Notes: a model not told the origin generated them from the letters alone. Numbered from the stretch's first letter, positions 42,944 through 52,270 are shown. The stretch is DNA of 64,000 nt from Gemmatimonadota bacterium (GCA_022826565.1 JAJDUP010000035.1:124001-188000), one strand, 5' to 3'. Numbers and translations: made by a program.

Positions 42944-44136
42944 GCGGATGCTCCGGCCGTGGCCGCGGTGGTGGCGGGCCGCGTCCGCATGGGCCTCGGC
43001 GGGACCGCGGCGTCGCGTGGCCGTCGCGGCACCTGGGCGCCCAGGCCCGCAGCCAGCGCCGCGAAGACCTGCTCGACGGGGATGTCGCGCATGCAGTCGA
43101 TGCGGCCGTCGCAGACGAGTCTGCCGCGGCACGGCGAGCAGGGGCGCCCCGAGTGGAGAATCGTCGCGCGTGGGCCGGGCGGGTCGAGGTACGGGGTGTT
43201 GGATCCGAAGAGCAGCGTGGCGGGGCGCCCGAATGCGTGGGCCATGTGGCTGAGTCCGGTGTCGACACCGACGAGGGCGCTACAGCGGGACACGACGGTG
43301 GCCGCCTCGCCTAGCGTCGTCTTGCCGACGAGATCGGCGACGGGCGGGGCGTCGGGGTCGGCATCCGCGACCTCGCCCAGGATCCGCTCGGCGGCGGCGC
43401 GGTCGGCCGGGCCCCCGAGCAGCGCGACGCCCACGCCGAGTCGAGTGTGCACGACATCGATCAGCGCGGACCACCGATCCTCGAACCAGTGCTTGTGGTC
43501 ACGCGTCGTGAAGGGACACACGGCCACGAAGTCGCCCGCCAGCCCTGCCTCCTCCAGCATCGCGGCCACTCTGGCCGTTTCCTCCCGGCCCCGCGGAATC
43601 TCCATCGCAAAGCGGTCCGTCGGCAGCCCCAGCGCCTCGGCCAGGTGGCGGTACTCCGACGCGATCCCGCGCTCGTCGCCACCACGCTCCACAACCTGCG
43701 TCATCAGCAGCCGCGAGCCTTCCCGCGACCCCAGCCCGATGCGCACCGGCGCCCCCGCCAGGAACGCCACCAGTCCGCTGCGCAGCAGCCCCTGCGCGTC
43801 GATCGCGACATCGAAGTGGCGCTCCCGCAGCGCGCCGAAAAAGTCCACCACTTCGAGCGCCAGTGTCCCCCACCGCCCTCGCCGCAGCAGGCGCTTCCAC
43901 GCGCTCCGCTCCCACACGATCACCTCGTCCAGATGCGGATTGTGCAGGATCACGTCAGCGGTCCGCTCTTCCGCCACCCAGGCAATGTGCGCCTCGGGAT
44001 AGCGGCGCCTCAGCGCGCCGGCCAGCGGCGATGCGAATACCAGGTCGCCCCTTGCCGAGAGCCGAACGACGAGGATTCGGTCGACACGGCCGGCGGGCAG
44101 CGGCCGACCGCGGCGCGCGCGCGCCCGGGCTGTCAT
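42940..44136 (-). CDS. Glycosyltransferase family 9 (ADP-heptose:LPS heptosyltransferase-like)
   Basis: GT-B inverting glycosyltransferase of the WaaC/WaaF/RfaF family, 398 aa. The N-terminus has ILVVRLSARGDLVFASPLAGAL with the catalytic aspartate; the C-terminal domain has VAVCPFTTRDHKHW, LLGGPADRA, LVGVDTGLSHMAHAFGRPA and an ATLLFGSNTP block. It most likely adds heptose to LPS core. Cysteines CSPCRGRLVC and DCM near 340-355 may bind zinc or form a loop seen in some members. Divergent from waaA (93 bases between starts), making an LPS-core locus. ATG at 44136. Confidence 0.9.
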   Translation of the reverse strand: MTARARARRGRPLPAGRVDRILVVRLSARGDLVFASPLAGALRRRYPEAHIAWVAEERTADVILHNPHLDEVIVWERSAWKRLLRRGRWGTLALEVVDFFGALRERHFDVAIDAQGLLRSGLVAFLAGAPVRIGLGSREGSRLLMTQVVERGGDERGIASEYRHLAEALGLPTDRFAMEIPRGREETARVAAMLEEAGLAGDFVAVCPFTTRDHKHWFEDRWSALIDVVHTRLGVGVALLGGPADRAAAERILGEVADADPDAPPVADLVGKTTLGEAATVVSRCSALVGVDTGLSHMAHAFGRPATLLFGSNTPYLDPPGPRATILHSGRPCSPCRGRLVCDGRIDCMRDIPVEQVFAALAAGLGAQVPRRPRDAAVPPRPMRTRPATTAATAGASA

Positions 44137-44229
44137 CGAGTCTTTCCACGATTCATTGATGGAAGGTTATGATTGGCCACCTCCCGTACAACTCCCCGGG
44201 GCTCCCCGGTCCCCGCGGGGCGCGCGCAC

Positions 44230-45561
44230 ATGACCGCACAGCTACGCAATCTCGCCCTCGGCCTCGGCTTCGCCATCCACCTTGTGCGGAAGCGACTGCA
44301 GACCGGGGTGTGGCGGAACGACGCGCGGACGCGCAGCGGCAGGCTGGGCGATGTGCCGCGGCGTGGGGACGGCCCCAGGATCCTCGTTCACGGGGTAAGC
44401 GTGGGCGAGACCAGCGCGCTGGCGCCCCTGGTGGACGCGCTTGCGAACTCGCCGCTGGCTCCCGACGTCGTGGTGAGCGCCAGTACGGAGACCGGATTCG
44501 CGCGGGCCCGCAGCATCCATGGCACGGACCGGGAGGTTGTGCGCTTCCCTCTGGATTTCACCTGGATGGCGAGGCGGTTCCTGGATGACCTGCGCCCCGA
44601 TCTCGTCGTCCTGGCCGAGCTGGAGCTGTGGCCCACGTTCCTGGCCGAGTGCGGCCGCCGCGGCATCCCGGTGTGTGTGGTGAACGCACGGATGTCCGCA
44701 CGAAGCTACCGCGGCTATCGGATGTGGCGACCCTTCGTCCGTGGCATGTTCTCGCGGCTCGCGCTGGTTGCGGCGCAGACGGAGGCCTGGCGGGAGCGGT
44801 TCGCGGCGCTGGGGGTCCCGGCAGTGCGCACCTGCGTGACTGGCAGCCTCAAGTGGGACGCCGCGTGCCAGGCCCCCGACGCGGGGACCGCTCGCGAGAT
44901 CGCCGAAGCGCTGGGGATCGACAGGTCCAGGCCACTGATCGTGGCCGGGTCGACCGGTCCCGGTGAGGAGGCGGCGCTGGTAAGGGAGTTCCCGCCCGGC
45001 TGCCAGCTCCTCCTCGCACCCCGCAATCCCGACCGCTGGGACGAGGTCGCCCGGCTGCGGCCTGGAATGCCCCGGCGCAGCGCGGGACAGGGGCAGCAGA
45101 CGGGGGCGGGCGGCGATCGGGAGTCATCGAGCAGAGCGGCGATCAGCCGCAGCAGAGGCGGGCGACCCGCGCAAGCGCAGCCGCCCGATGTCTTCCTTCT
45201 GGACACCCTCGGCGAACTCGACGCCGCCTACCAGCTCGCCGACGCCGTCTTCATTGGGCGCAGCCTCACGCCGATGGGCGGCTCCAACCCGCTCGAACCC
45301 GTCGCGCTGGGCAAGCCCACCGTGATCGGGCCATGCCACGAGAACTTCGCCGGCGTGGTCGCCGACCTGGTTGCGGAGGGGGGTGTGGTGGTCAGCGCAC
45401 AGCCGATGAAGGTGATCGCGCGGTGGATCGCGCAGCCGGCGGAGGGCGAAGCCGTCGCGTCGGCTGGCCTGCGCGCGGTGGAGCGCCACCGGGGCGTTGC
45501 CGCCAGAACGGCGAAGCGTGTGCTGGGATTGCTCTCTGCGGCCGACCAGCAGGGGTGCTGA
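44230..45561 (+). CDS. waaA: 3-deoxy-D-manno-octulosonate (Kdo) transferase
   Basis: Adds Kdo from CMP-Kdo to lipid IVA, the first committed step of LPS core assembly, at the inner membrane. 443 aa. An N-terminal hydrophobic helix, HGVSVGETSALAPLV with the catalytic glutamate, STETGFARA, DLVVLAELELWPTFL, VNARMS and a C-terminal SLTPMGGSNPLEPVALGKPTVIGP split over the donor site are all present. A low-complexity insertion (about 295-325) between the Rossmann domains is unusual. Start ATG 44230 is preferred over TTG 44173. Presence of this gene shows that the organism makes LPS. The 3' end overlaps the convergent propeller gene. Confidence 0.94.
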   Translation: MTAQLRNLALGLGFAIHLVRKRLQTGVWRNDARTRSGRLGDVPRRGDGPRILVHGVSVGETSALAPLVDALANSPLAPDVVVSASTETGFARARSIHGTDREVVRFPLDFTWMARRFLDDLRPDLVVLAELELWPTFLAECGRRGIPVCVVNARMSARSYRGYRMWRPFVRGMFSRLALVAAQTEAWRERFAALGVPAVRTCVTGSLKWDAACQAPDAGTAREIAEALGIDRSRPLIVAGSTGPGEEAALVREFPPGCQLLLAPRNPDRWDEVARLRPGMPRRSAGQGQQTGAGGDRESSSRAAISRSRGGRPAQAQPPDVFLLDTLGELDAAYQLADAVFIGRSLTPMGGSNPLEPVALGKPTVIGPCHENFAGVVADLVAEGGVVVSAQPMKVIARWIAQPAEGEAVASAGLRAVERHRGVAARTAKRVLGLLSAADQQGC

Positions 45562-46799
45562 GCCGGAGTCTGTCCACCCGCAACTGGCCACACACGGTCG
45601 CCGGCGAAGATGGGCGTGGCCGGGGAAGTGAGGAACCCGTCGGGGGCGGCAAGCGTGCCCAGGTAGGTGCCGTCCGGCTCGAACGCGTCGTATCGCACCG
45701 GTGACTCCCACGTCACCGGTAGCGAGCGAGGGTCGTCCGGGTTGTGATCCTCGTTGACGACCGGGCGGGCCTCGGTCCAGAGCTCGACCCAGATGCGTCC
45801 GTCTCGACCGGCCACGAGACCGCGGAACGCCCGCTTGGTATCCGGGATCGGCGGACCGTTCCAGTCCCAGTCCGGCTGGGTGACGCGCATGCGCTCCGTA
45901 AGGCGTTCGCGGTGATAGCCGCGTTCGGCCTCCGAAATCCCAACCGGCTCCCGGTTTGTGCGCTCGATTCGCAATACGCCATCGTCGCGGCCGAGGTTTA
46001 CGCGGTAGTCGCTGGAGATTCCCGTCACGAAGTGGCCGTTGGAATGCATCGTCCAGTAGTGGCGGGCCGTGAGGGGAACCGCGACAGCGGCCGATGACCG
46101 GCCCCCGATCGGGTAGGGAAAGCGTAGTTCCAGGGAGGGGGGCTCGAAGGCTGTGCCGGGAGGGTAGAGCGAGTCCAGGAGCTCCCCGTCCGGACTCATT
46201 GCAATGACGTATTGCGAGATTCGCCCTCCTGCTGTGGTTCCGGCCGTGGCAACCAGGATGCGACCGCTCCGATCCAGGCGCAGCGGCTTCACGGGAAGGA
46301 CGATGGCACCCTGGGGGTAGGACCAGTGCTCTCCGGCGACGGTTGTGGGCCCCACTACCTTGACCAGCATTTCCGTCGGCTCGTGCGCTACCACGCGACC
46401 GTCGGACAGGACCGCGACCGACATGGCGTTCCTGAGCTCGCCCGGCCCTTCGCCCCGCCTTGTCACCGTCTCCATGAAGTAGCCGTCCGAATCGAAGACC
46501 CGTATGTCCTGGGCCTGTCCGTCGAGAACGTACACTCGTCCGGCCCCATCCACCGTGATCCCGTAGATGTTGCCGAAGAGGTACTCTTCCGCGCCGTCCA
46601 GCTCCCCGATCGATACCTCCGGGACCAGGGTGGCTTCAGCGCCCCATGCGCTTCCGGAAAGAGTGCGGACAACGGCGGTGTCGCCGATTGTCTCGACAAC
46701 GACCCGCCGCACCTCGGGGTCGACCGGAGCGTCGGGCGTGCAGGCGGCCATGGCCAACGTGGCCGTCGTGATGGCCACGTACGGGATCGGAACTCGCAT
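45228..46799 (-). CDS. Six-bladed beta-propeller lipoprotein with abnormal C-terminus
   Basis: Lipoprotein (LAMAACTP, cysteine about 20) with NHL/6-bladed-propeller repeats: YLFGNIYGITVDGAGRVYVLD, IRVFDSDG, TRRGEGPGEL, AVLSDGRV and VAGRDGRIWVEL. The GEGPGEF/L turn is a hallmark of this family. Normal relatives end soon after the last blade (FAGDRVW, about residue 393-399). Here the frame then runs on for about 125 codons of Ala/Pro/Thr/Ser-rich sequence that is antisense to the last 330 bases of waaA. That tail is unlikely to be native: the gene seems to have lost its true 3' end by frameshift or deletion next to waaA. Function probably extracytoplasmic binding. ATG at 46799. Confidence 0.65.
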   Translation of the reverse strand: MRVPIPYVAITTATLAMAACTPDAPVDPEVRRVVVETIGDTAVVRTLSGSAWGAEATLVPEVSIGELDGAEEYLFGNIYGITVDGAGRVYVLDGQAQDIRVFDSDGYFMETVTRRGEGPGELRNAMSVAVLSDGRVVAHEPTEMLVKVVGPTTVAGEHWSYPQGAIVLPVKPLRLDRSGRILVATAGTTAGGRISQYVIAMSPDGELLDSLYPPGTAFEPPSLELRFPYPIGGRSSAAVAVPLTARHYWTMHSNGHFVTGISSDYRVNLGRDDGVLRIERTNREPVGISEAERGYHRERLTERMRVTQPDWDWNGPPIPDTKRAFRGLVAGRDGRIWVELWTEARPVVNEDHNPDDPRSLPVTWESPVRYDAFEPDGTYLGTLAAPDGFLTSPATPIFAGDRVWPVAGGQTPAQHPCWSAAESNPSTRFAVLAATPRWRSTARRPADATASPSAGCAIHRAITFIGCALTTTPPSATRSATTPAKFSWHGPITVGLPSATGSSGLEPPIGVRLRPMKTASASW

Positions 46800-46853
46800 C
46801 GCGTGATCTCTTCGTCCTACGCGGGTCTGGTCGAAGCAGCAGTCTGTCGAACC

Positions 46854-48095
46854 CTAAAAGAAAAAGTTCATCGAGCTGTACAGAAACCGCGGCACGCTCC
46901 CGTACTCCGAACGCAGCCGCGGCAGCCCGCCTTCCATCACGGCCCCCACGCCCACGCCCGTGAAGGCCCCGAGCCGGAACCCCACGCTCTGCGAGACGGA
47001 ATAGCTCAGCGACGGACCGAGCAGCATCGATCCGTCCCGCAGGCTGCCCAGCAGCAGCGCCCCGCCCGAGAGGAGCGGGTGCAGCTGATATGAGAGCTGA
47101 AGCGCGCCCACGTCGCGGCCAAGCACCTGCATCTCGCCCTGCGTGAAGGCCCGGCTGGATGCCGCCGCAATGAGCCCGTCCGCCGAGTTCGCCCCGAGGC
47201 CGTCACGCTGGTACTCGATCACCACGTACAGGTCGCGCCGCGCGATGGCGAAGGTGCGGTCGAGCCCGACTGTGCTGCGCACCACCAGGCGGTCGTCCAG
47301 GTCGCGCACCGCGGCTTCGGCCCGCAGCGCCCAGAGTCCCACCGCGCCGCTCACAGAGGCCGACGCGCCGAAGGTGTCGTGCACGATCCCGGCCCACACG
47401 CCCAGGTCCCATCCGGCGTAGTTGGAGGTGGCCCGCCCGAGCAGCGTCATCGTCAAGTCGCCGGCGAGGCCGACGCGTGCCGGCCGCGCCACGACCTCCA
47501 GCTGCGTAAAGGCGCCCCGGTAGTAGCGCAGCCGCGCCGCATCCACGCCGGCGCGGTACTCGCGGAAGGGGTCGGCCGGGTCGAAGGGCGAAAACGGATC
47601 GGAGGGTGTGAGGAAGAGGGTCGTCGCCCACGACACGGGCTGGCGCCCGATGACCAGGTCGGCGTTTTCGCCCAGGTCGAAGCGGAGGCTCAGGCGGTCG
47701 ATCCGGTGCCGCCAGTGGATCCCTCCGCCCTCCTCGATATCGCCGCCGAGCGACAGCCAGTCTCCGCCCGTGCCGGTGGCGGCCGCCGCCGTGAAGAACT
47801 GCGCGCCGAGCGTCCCCGGTTCCCGCAGGGCCAGGGTGTGCTCGTAGCCGACATCGAGGCCGGCCGGACCCGCGTCGCCCGTCCACATAAGCCGGAACCG
47901 GTTGAATCCCGAGCCGCTGGACGGGCTCAGGACACTGCTCCCCACCTGGGTCCAGAGGTTGAGGTAGTAGCCCGAGAATCCCGACGGCTGGGCGGCGGCC
48001 GGCGGCGGGGCGAGTGCCGTCGGCAGCGACAGCGCCGCGGCCATTAGAAAGGTCCGGCCAAATGTACTTGCGTCCGACGGACCTGCACCGCCCAT
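46854..48095 (-). CDS. Outer-membrane beta-barrel protein of the ABC operon
   Basis: 413-aa predicted porin-like barrel: signal peptide (ends AAAQPS, about 36), then alternating hydrophobic strands with aromatic girdles and a terminal phenylalanine run (MNFFF), the usual outer-membrane assembly signal. The start of the barrel, GFSGYYLNLWTQVGS, is typical of this uncharacterised group. Its ATG shares the A of the upstream ATPase gene's TGA (TGATG at 48093-48097), so it is tightly coupled with the LolD-like ATPase. Last gene of the transport operon: it could be the outer-membrane exit point. No known family is recognised. Confidence 0.72.
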   Translation of the reverse strand: MGGAGPSDASTFGRTFLMAAALSLPTALAPPPAAAQPSGFSGYYLNLWTQVGSSVLSPSSGSGFNRFRLMWTGDAGPAGLDVGYEHTLALREPGTLGAQFFTAAAATGTGGDWLSLGGDIEEGGGIHWRHRIDRLSLRFDLGENADLVIGRQPVSWATTLFLTPSDPFSPFDPADPFREYRAGVDAARLRYYRGAFTQLEVVARPARVGLAGDLTMTLLGRATSNYAGWDLGVWAGIVHDTFGASASVSGAVGLWALRAEAAVRDLDDRLVVRSTVGLDRTFAIARRDLYVVIEYQRDGLGANSADGLIAAASSRAFTQGEMQVLGRDVGALQLSYQLHPLLSGGALLLGSLRDGSMLLGPSLSYSVSQSVGFRLGAFTGVGVGAVMEGGLPRLRSEYGSVPRFLYSSMNFFF

Positions 48096-48793
48096 CAGCC
48101 CGTCCCCACCGCCGAATTCTCGATGCGTCCGTCCACCAGCCGAATCAGCCTGCCGGCCCGCTCCATCACCCGCGGATCGTGGGTGGAGAAGACGAAGGTG
48201 GTGCCCTTGTCGCGGTTGAGCTTCTCCATCACGTCGAGAAGGGCCTCGGCGGTTGCCGAATCCAGGTTGGCGGTCGGCTCGTCGGCGAGCACGAGAGCCG
48301 GCTCGCCCAGGACCGCCCGCGCCACCGCCACCCGCTGCTGCTGTCCTCCCGACAGTTTCGGCGGAAGGCGGTCTTCCATCCCTTCGAGACCGATTTCGCT
48401 GAAGAGCTCCCGCACCCTCCGACGGCGTTCGGGCGCCGGCACCCCCTGCAGCAGCAGGGTGAATTCGGCGTTTTCCATCGCGGTCAGCACGGGCAGCAGA
48501 TTGTAGGACTGAAAGACGAATCCGATCCGGTTCATGCGGACCTCGGCGAGCGCCCGGTCGGTTAGCGAGCTGATCTCCAGCCCCTCGATCCATACCTCCC
48601 CCCGAGTGGGACGGGTCAACCCGCCCAGCAAGTTCAGCACGGTGGTCTTGCCCGAACCGGAGGGGCCGGCCATCGCCACGAATTCACCCATCGCCACCAT
48701 GAGATCGACACCCCTCACGGCCTCCACGGGACGAGGTTCCTGCGGGTAGATCTTCCAGAGGTCCCGGGTGCGTACGGCGTACTCGTCACTCAT
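48095..48793 (-). CDS. LolD/MacB-type ABC transporter ATPase
   Basis: 232-aa ATPase: Walker A GPSGSGKTT (about 43-51), Q-loop FVFQSYNLLP, signature LSGGQQQR, Walker B ALVLADEPTANLD and the H-loop STHDPRV. This subgroup pairs with FtsX-like permeases to extract lipoproteins (LolCDE) or power MacB-type efflux and cell-wall hydrolase control, all by mechanotransmission across the inner membrane. Two FtsX-like permease genes lie directly upstream and a barrel gene directly downstream, overlapping. ATG at 48793. Confidence 0.93.
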   Translation of the reverse strand: MSDEYAVRTRDLWKIYPQEPRPVEAVRGVDLMVAMGEFVAMAGPSGSGKTTVLNLLGGLTRPTRGEVWIEGLEISSLTDRALAEVRMNRIGFVFQSYNLLPVLTAMENAEFTLLLQGVPAPERRRRVRELFSEIGLEGMEDRLPPKLSGGQQQRVAVARAVLGEPALVLADEPTANLDSATAEALLDVMEKLNRDKGTTFVFSTHDPRVMERAGRLIRLVDGRIENSAVGTG

Positions 48794-48822
48794 ATGCTCG
48801 TATTCTCATGGCTCATGTGGGA

Positions 48823-50079
48823 TCACTCCACCTTGACGGACTCGGCGGGGTCCAGAGCGGCGGCCTGCCAAGCGGGATAAACGGAGGCGGAGAGTCCGAT
48901 CACCGCCGTGAAGAAAAGGCTCTGGGTGAGGTGCTTCACCTCGATCACGGGGTAGAGAACCGGATCGAAGACGATGCCGCCGAAGGTCAGATCGGGCGGC
49001 ATCATTTCGCTCAGGTCGAGTCCGTTTCGGAAGAACACCCAGACCAGAGCGAAGCCGAGGGACACGCCGATGACACCGCTTGCCGCCGTGAGCAGGACTC
49101 CCTCGATGAACACGATCAGTCCGGTGTCGCGCGCGCTCAGGCCGAGGGCGCGAAGCAGGCCGAACTCCCGCTTTCTGTGGAGCACCGACATGAAGACGGC
49201 GTTGAGGATGGCCAGCGCGACGATGGCGAAGAGGATGAAGTGGAAGACCCAGTCGCCGGCATCGTCCATCTTGACCGCGGAATAGAGATCCGGCGTCGAC
49301 TCCTCCCAGCCCGTGACGTCCACACCGGCCCGCGCGAGCGCGGCCGTCGCCTGCTCGACGACCTGCCGGGTGAAGGCCGAGTGGGGAAGGAGGGTCGCGA
49401 CGCTGGTGGCCCCATCCACTCCGAGCCAGCTTTGCGCGGTGGCCAGCGGAATGTGAACCAGCGCGTCATCCAGCTCGTCAGCTCCAGTCCTGAAGAGTCC
49501 GACCACCCGGACGAGCTGCCCTTCGATTCCCCCCTCGGCAACCTGCGCCGTCAGAACCATCCGGGATCCGATTCGGAGGCCGAGGCGCGTGGCCATGCCC
49601 TGGCCAATGAAGGCGTGAAGCCGGTCGCCCTGCTGCAGATACCGCCCCTCCAGCACATCGGCGCCGAGCTCCGAGAAGATCAGTTCCACGTCGGGATCGA
49701 CGCCGAGAATCCAGGCGGGCATGGCGCCGTCGGCGGAAGACGCCAGCCCGCGGGCCGCGATCCTCACCGAGTTGACTTCGCCTCCCGGCAGTTCTGACAG
49801 TCCCGCGGCCGCGACCGACGCGGCGACCTGATCCGGCGACAGGTGGTCTTCGAGGCTCTCGCTGTCCCGGTAGCCCGCAGCGTTGAAGACGAGGTGGCCT
49901 TCGCCGAGCCGCACGCCCGCCTCGATCCAGTCTTCGTGAGCGCCGTCCGACAGCGTTCGGGAAACGATGAGCAGGGCCAGGCCCAGCGCCATCGCCGCGG
50001 CCGTCAAGGCACTCCGGCGCAGCTCCCGCCCCAGGTTGCGCAGAGCAAGCCGGACGAGGGTCGGATACCGGGTCTTCAC
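48823..50079 (-). CDS. FtsX-like ABC permease (LolC/LolE type) A
   Basis: 418-aa permease: a first membrane helix (about 23-42), a large periplasmic MacB-like domain (about 45-270), then three helices near 275-410 containing the FtsX signature HRKREFGLLRALGLSARDTG. It lacks an ATPase domain. GTG at 50079 overlaps the TGA of permease B (GTGA), so both form a heterodimer with the ATPase encoded 29 bases downstream. Ends in PAESVKVE, a typical FtsX coupling-helix-like tail. The frame extending upstream to 51288 is a shadow of permease B. Confidence 0.9.
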   Translation of the reverse strand: MKTRYPTLVRLALRNLGRELRRSALTAAAMALGLALLIVSRTLSDGAHEDWIEAGVRLGEGHLVFNAAGYRDSESLEDHLSPDQVAASVAAAGLSELPGGEVNSVRIAARGLASSADGAMPAWILGVDPDVELIFSELGADVLEGRYLQQGDRLHAFIGQGMATRLGLRIGSRMVLTAQVAEGGIEGQLVRVVGLFRTGADELDDALVHIPLATAQSWLGVDGATSVATLLPHSAFTRQVVEQATAALARAGVDVTGWEESTPDLYSAVKMDDAGDWVFHFILFAIVALAILNAVFMSVLHRKREFGLLRALGLSARDTGLIVFIEGVLLTAASGVIGVSLGFALVWVFFRNGLDLSEMMPPDLTFGGIVFDPVLYPVIEVKHLTQSLFFTAVIGLSASVYPAWQAAALDPAESVKVE

Positions 50080-51338
50080 CGGCCCGCCAGCGCGTCGGCC
50101 GGGGGCACGCGGAGGGTGCGCCAGGCGGGATAGAGCGCGGACACGATGCCCGTCGCAACCAGCGCGAGGGCCGAGACCAGGGGACCGTCCCACGAGTACT
50201 CGGCGGTGAGCACGGGACGCACGGCGGATCCCATCATGGAGTAGGTGCCCACGAACCGGCTGAGGTCCAGGGGGAACTCGTGGAAGTAGACGACGACCGG
50301 CACCGCCAGCGCGGCCCCGGCCGCGAGGGAGACAAGTCCCAGGAACAACCCTTCGATCACCACGATCCTCATGATCGCTCCCCCCGAAGTCCCGAGCGCG
50401 CGAGCCACCGCGAACTCCCGGCGGCGCTCGAAGGTGGCGAGCAACATCGTGTTCGCCACGCCGAAGACCGCCATACCGAAGATCATCACGGCGATCATGG
50501 TGTTCATCGCGGCTGCCAGACTGGTCACGAAGTACAGCCGTGCCTGAAAGACCGACCAGGGTTCGGTCAGCAGCCCCTCCGACAGTCCCGCGACCGCCTC
50601 TTCGACGCGGTCCGCCACCGCCTCCGCGTCGCCGGTCCGCTCCACCGCGATCGCAACCTCGTGGATGCGGTCGCGGTCCATCGCCACCAGATCCTGCAGC
50701 GACCCCATGTCCAGCAGCGCAAAGGTCTCGTCGAACCCTCCCATGCCGAGGCTGAAGATCCCCGACACGGCAAAGAGCTCGTTGCCCGTCGACCCGTCGG
50801 CCGCGGGAGCCACCAGCACCACCTCCCCACCCGTCCCGACCCCAAGCGACTCGGCCATGTCCGCGCCGATGGCGATCTCGCCCGGCCCCGGCATCCGTCC
50901 CTCGACCAGTGCCGCCCCGAAACGGCTGACGCCCTCCTCGCGGGCCGGATCCATGCCCATCAGCACCGCACCCGCGGACTCGTCGCCGGTGCTGACCAGT
51001 CCGCCGCCGTAGACGCGCGGGGCCGCCCCCGTCACCCCGCCGACCGCATCGACCGCATCCATCAGCGCAGCCACGTCCAGCCCCCCGCGCCCGCCCATCG
51101 TGTCGTGGATGCTGCGCTCGGGATCGTAGTTCTGGGCATGGATCTGCACCTGGCCGGTAACCACCCGGGTGCCGTTGGAAACCATCTCCTCGAGCATGCC
51201 GTCCATCAGCGCGATCATCAGGACGGCCGCCGCGAATGCGAACGACAGCGCGGAGGCGGTGATGACCGTGCGGCGCCGGTTGCGCCACAGGTTGCGCCAG
51301 GCGATCCGCCGCCAGATGTCGCCGTCGTGTTTCGGCAT
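50076..51338 (-). CDS. FtsX-like ABC permease (LolC/LolE type) B
   Basis: 420-aa partner permease: a cytoplasmic start RRIAWRNLWRNRRRT, helix 1 (about 24-44), a periplasmic domain (about 50-260), three C-terminal helices with FERRREFAVARALGTSGG and PAWRTLRVPPADAL at the end. It begins 74 bases after the LolA-like gene. With permease A and the LolD-type ATPase it would make a LolCDE-like complex. Substrate could be lipoproteins or other envelope lipids; sequence alone does not decide. ATG at 51338. Confidence 0.9.
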   Translation of the reverse strand: MPKHDGDIWRRIAWRNLWRNRRRTVITASALSFAFAAAVLMIALMDGMLEEMVSNGTRVVTGQVQIHAQNYDPERSIHDTMGGRGGLDVAALMDAVDAVGGVTGAAPRVYGGGLVSTGDESAGAVLMGMDPAREEGVSRFGAALVEGRMPGPGEIAIGADMAESLGVGTGGEVVLVAPAADGSTGNELFAVSGIFSLGMGGFDETFALLDMGSLQDLVAMDRDRIHEVAIAVERTGDAEAVADRVEEAVAGLSEGLLTEPWSVFQARLYFVTSLAAAMNTMIAVMIFGMAVFGVANTMLLATFERRREFAVARALGTSGGAIMRIVVIEGLFLGLVSLAAGAALAVPVVVYFHEFPLDLSRFVGTYSMMGSAVRPVLTAEYSWDGPLVSALALVATGIVSALYPAWRTLRVPPADALAGR

Positions 51339-51412
51339 GGGTTCAGCGCCCTTCGCGCGGCCCGAGTGCGTGCGCGGCCCCGGTCATGCGTCCCGCGCCC
51401 GCGATCGCGGCT

Positions 51413-52270
51413 TCACCTCCGCGCCCGCAGATTTCGCAGGCTGAAGAAGTCCTCATCCAGGCCGACGTCGAATTCCAGCTCCAGGTAGGTCACCACCGTG
51501 CGCTCTTCGCCGTCGGTCGGTTCCATGACCATCCGCGTCGGCAGCGTCCTCCCGCCCATGACCTGGAACCCGGAGAAATTCATGGTGCGGACCAGCGTTC
51601 CGTCCTCGTCGAAGTAGCGCGCCCAGATCGGCATCCGGTCCCCCTTGCGGATCTGCTGCTCGATCCTGCCCCAGATCACCGGGGCGTCGGGCTTCGGCGT
51701 GAGCGTGAACTCCCACACGTCCTGTCCGTCGCGCGGACCTTCGTGTGAGATGACGATGTCGTAGTCCTCGATCAGGCGGCTCTCCTTCACCAGGTCGTCG
51801 TTGGTGAAGTGGGAGCCCATCCAGGAGCCGAGCATCATGGAGGGCGGGACCTTGATGGTGCGGTCGACGTTGGGCAGGTAGTTCCAGACCTCGTTCTCGA
51901 CCATGAGGGTCGCGGTGCCGGCCTCGCGGGCCGGGCTCTCGACGCGCACCAGCGAATGCTCGGTGCCGAGCGACCAGATCCGCATTTCGAGCGCCCGCGA
52001 CCAGTGCTCGGTGTCGATTTCCATGCGCATGAGGCCCGAGCTCGATTCGCCCCGCATGAGCCGGTCCACCTCGTCGATGATCTCGAGGACCCGCGGATCG
52101 GTCTGCGCGCGGGCCGGACCGGCCGCCGCCAGCGTGGCAAGCGCGGCCAGGGTGAAGGCGGACAGCGCCGTTCGGCACAACGCGGGCATCCCCGCAGGCG
52201 CACCGCGGGACACCGCGCCGCCGGTCCTTGCGGTCCGCGCCGGCCGTTCAGCCTGCGCGGATCTCTTCAT
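51413..52270 (-). CDS. Outer membrane lipoprotein-sorting protein (LolA-like, PF17131 type)
   Basis: Periplasmic lipid or lipoprotein carrier, 285 aa. A signal peptide (ends near PARAQTDP, about 55) and the LolA-like half-barrel: EHWSRALEMRIWSLG, MVENEVWNYLPNVDRTIKVPPSMMLGSWMG (split over the family's key block) and FTNDDLVKESRLIEDYD. PF17131 members are encoded next to RND or ABC permeases and are thought to shuttle hydrophobic cargo. The start is ATG 52270 (GAGG seven bases before); ATG 52276 lies within the ribosome-binding site. First gene of the five-gene operon with permeases, ATPase and barrel. The unusually long, charged stretch before the hydrophobic signal core is odd. Confidence 0.88.
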   Translation of the reverse strand: MKRSAQAERPARTARTGGAVSRGAPAGMPALCRTALSAFTLAALATLAAAGPARAQTDPRVLEIIDEVDRLMRGESSSGLMRMEIDTEHWSRALEMRIWSLGTEHSLVRVESPAREAGTATLMVENEVWNYLPNVDRTIKVPPSMMLGSWMGSHFTNDDLVKESRLIEDYDIVISHEGPRDGQDVWEFTLTPKPDAPVIWGRIEQQIRKGDRMPIWARYFDEDGTLVRTMNFSGFQVMGGRTLPTRMVMEPTDGEERTVVTYLELEFDVGLDEDFFSLRNLRARR

